DNA of 5,601 nucleotides from Pseudomonadota bacterium. GTDB lineage: Bacteria; Pseudomonadota; Alphaproteobacteria; Caulobacterales; Caulobacteraceae. Below the pieces are notes generated by a model. That model ran no database searches and had not been told where the DNA came from. It saw only the letters and a program-made list of their open reading frames with translations. Positions 4,555-5,601 of this stretch are shown piece after piece. The position numbers and the translations under genes are program-made. The stretch spans positions 1 through 5,601 of the forward strand of contig JAEXJH010000584.1 of the NCBI GenBank assembly GCA_023445955.1, given 5' to 3'. The stretch's first letter is position 1. Each line of letters opens with the position of its first letter.

Positions 4555-5562
4555 ATGTCCACGACCGCTCCCCGCCAGACCCGCTGCCTGATCATTGGTT
4601 CGGGCCCCGCCGGCTACACCGCCGCCATCTATGCCGCCCGCGCGCTGCTGAAACCTGTGCTGATCGCCGGCATCCAGCCGGGCGGCCAGCTGACCATCAC
4701 GACCGATGTCGAGAACTATCCGGGCTTCGCCGACGTCATCCAGGGTCCCTGGCTGATGGACCAGATGCGCGCCCAGGCCGAGCATGTCGGCACCGAGTTC
4801 GTCAGCGACATCGTCACCTCGGTCGACCTCTCCAAGCGCCCGTTCGCGGTGAAGACCGACAGCGGTCAGGACTGGCTCGCCGAGACCATCATCATCGCCA
4901 CCGGCGCCCAGGCCAAGTGGCTGGGCCTGGAGAGCGAGAGCAAGTTCCAGGGCTTCGGCGTCAGCGCCTGCGCCACTTGCGACGGCTTCTTCTATCGCAA
5001 TAAAGAGGTCATCGTGGTCGGCGGCGGCAACACCGCCGTGGAGGAGGCGCTGTTCCTGACCAGCTTCGCCAGCAAGGTGACCCTGGTCCACCGCAAGGAC
5101 GAGCTGCGGGCCGAAAAGATCCTGCAGGAACGCCTGCTGGCCCACCCGAAGATCGAAGTGATCTGGGACAGCGTCATCGACGAGGTGAAGGGCGAGAGCG
5201 ACCCGATGGGCGTCACCGGCGCGCGCCTGAAGAACATCAAGACCGGCGAGACGACCGACATCGCCGCCGACGGCGTGTTCATCGCCATCGGCCACGCGCC
5301 GTCGTCGGAACTGTTCGCGGGCCAGCTGGACCGCAATTCGGGCGGCTATCTGAAGGTCAAGCCGGGCACGGCCTCGACCGCGATCGAGGGCGTCTACGCG
5401 GCCGGCGACGTGACCGACGACGTCTATCGCCAGGCGGTGACCGCGGCCGGCATGGGCTGCATGGCCGCGCTGGAGGCGGTGCGGTTTTTGGCTGAGGAAG
5501 ACCACAAGGCTGCGCACCATCCGATCAGCCATGCCGAGGCGAACAAGATCGGGGTTTGGTAA
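4555..5562 (+). CDS. trxB: Thioredoxin reductase (NADPH), TrxB
   Basis: FAD-containing cytoplasmic enzyme that passes electrons from NADPH to thioredoxin. The 335-residue protein is slightly longer than the usual ~320 because of a short N-terminal extension (MSTTAPRQTR) and a C-terminal tail of some 20 residues (about 315-335). Domains in order: FAD-binding GSGPAG (15-20); the ENYPGF loop (53-58); the redox-active CATC motif (Cys139, Cys142); the NADPH-binding GGGNTA (156-161) with the following HRKDELRAEK (179-188), whose arginines contact the 2'-phosphate; and the closing FAD motif AAGDV (282-286) with RQAVTAAG (292-299). All key residues are present, so it should be active. Low-molecular-weight bacterial type. 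Start ATG 4555 is supported by the -10 element immediately upstream; no ribosome binding site is visible. The divergent neighbour is the glycine-zipper gene, 50 bases away. Nothing suggests involvement in the sugar pathway. Confidence 0.97.
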   Translation: MSTTAPRQTRCLIIGSGPAGYTAAIYAARALLKPVLIAGIQPGGQLTITTDVENYPGFADVIQGPWLMDQMRAQAEHVGTEFVSDIVTSVDLSKRPFAVKTDSGQDWLAETIIIATGAQAKWLGLESESKFQGFGVSACATCDGFFYRNKEVIVVGGGNTAVEEALFLTSFASKVTLVHRKDELRAEKILQERLLAHPKIEVIWDSVIDEVKGESDPMGVTGARLKNIKTGETTDIAADGVFIAIGHAPSSELFAGQLDRNSGGYLKVKPGTASTAIEGVYAAGDVTDDVYRQAVTAAGMGCMAALEAVRFLAEEDHKAAHHPISHAEANKIGVW

Positions 5563-5575
5563 TTCACTGATCTCT

Positions 5576-5594
5576 CCTCCCCCTCTGGGGGAGG
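5576..5594. repeat. GC-rich palindrome after trxB, cut by the window end
   Basis: CCTCCCCC (5576-5583) and GGGGGAGG (5587-5594) form a perfect 8-bp stem with a three-base TCT loop, 13 bases after the trxB stop; GTGGCC-like sequence follows to the window end. No T-run is seen within the window, so a simple intrinsic terminator is not shown, though the stem could slow polymerase or protect the trxB 3' end. From memory, intergenic elements beginning with a CCTCCCCC/GGGGGAGG stem followed by GTGGCC are abundant in Caulobacterales genomes, so this is probably the left end of such a dispersed repeat. Confidence 0.6.
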
Positions 5595-5601
5595 TGGCCC
5601 A

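Noticed and set aside
4320..4595. A 91-codon minus-strand frame overlapping the glycine-zipper gene
   Set aside because: His/Arg/Gly-rich out-of-frame shadow; the 52-codon frame there has the ribosome binding site and regular protein pattern.
3453..5003. A 516-codon open frame on the plus strand opposite pseI, running on into trxB
   Set aside because: Its translation is Arg/Gly/Ala-rich with no domain, and it runs antisense to a convincing pseI and out of frame with trxB. Long antisense frames are expected at this GC content.

Overview
The window reads as chromosomal DNA from a high-GC alphaproteobacterium, most likely Caulobacter or a close Caulobacterales relative. The grounds are strong G/C third-position bias, a bacterial ELM1-family protein, a pseudaminic-acid type flagellar glycosylation pair (PseG and PseI/NeuB), an alphaproteobacterial LexA box of the form GTTC-N7-GTTC, and a trxB promoter whose -10 resembles the Caulobacter housekeeping consensus. 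The assignment is from pattern only; no database was searched.

Layout, left to right. (1) Positions 3-872, plus strand: the 3' part of an ELM1-family (DUF1022) gene with a basic Lys/Pro/Ala-rich tail. (2) 899-1242, plus strand: a perfect SOS box followed by two abutting very small genes for membrane proteins, of 67 aa (weakly defined start) and 31 aa (strong ribosome binding site, single transmembrane segment). (3) 1304-2299, plus: PseG-type UDP-sugar hydrolase. (4) 2352-3212, plus: a classical short-chain dehydrogenase/reductase with all catalytic motifs. (5) 3234-4286, minus: pseudaminic acid synthase (PseI, often called NeuB), convergent with the dehydrogenase and only 21 bases away. (6) 4346-4504, minus: a 52-aa double glycine-zipper membrane protein. 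(7) 4555-5562, plus: thioredoxin reductase TrxB, divergent from the glycine-zipper gene, apparently transcribed leaderless. (8) 5576-5594: a perfect GC-rich palindrome cut off by the window end.

How it fits together. PseG and PseI catalyse consecutive steps in making pseudaminic acid, a nine-carbon sugar used to glycosylate flagellin; the other pathway genes are not here. TrxB is a housekeeping redox enzyme. The most interesting part is the SOS-box/small-membrane-protein pair: its design (DNA-damage control plus a roughly 30-residue inner-membrane peptide) matches SidA, the 29-aa SOS-induced division inhibitor of Caulobacter crescentus that acts on FtsW. Whether this is the sidA locus itself or a separate system cannot be settled from the sequence alone.

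There is no gene-free stretch longer than 300 bases. The largest gaps are 70 bases (873-942, holding the SOS box) and 61 bases (1243-1303, nothing convincing seen). No rRNA, tRNA, insertion sequence or CRISPR array was seen.
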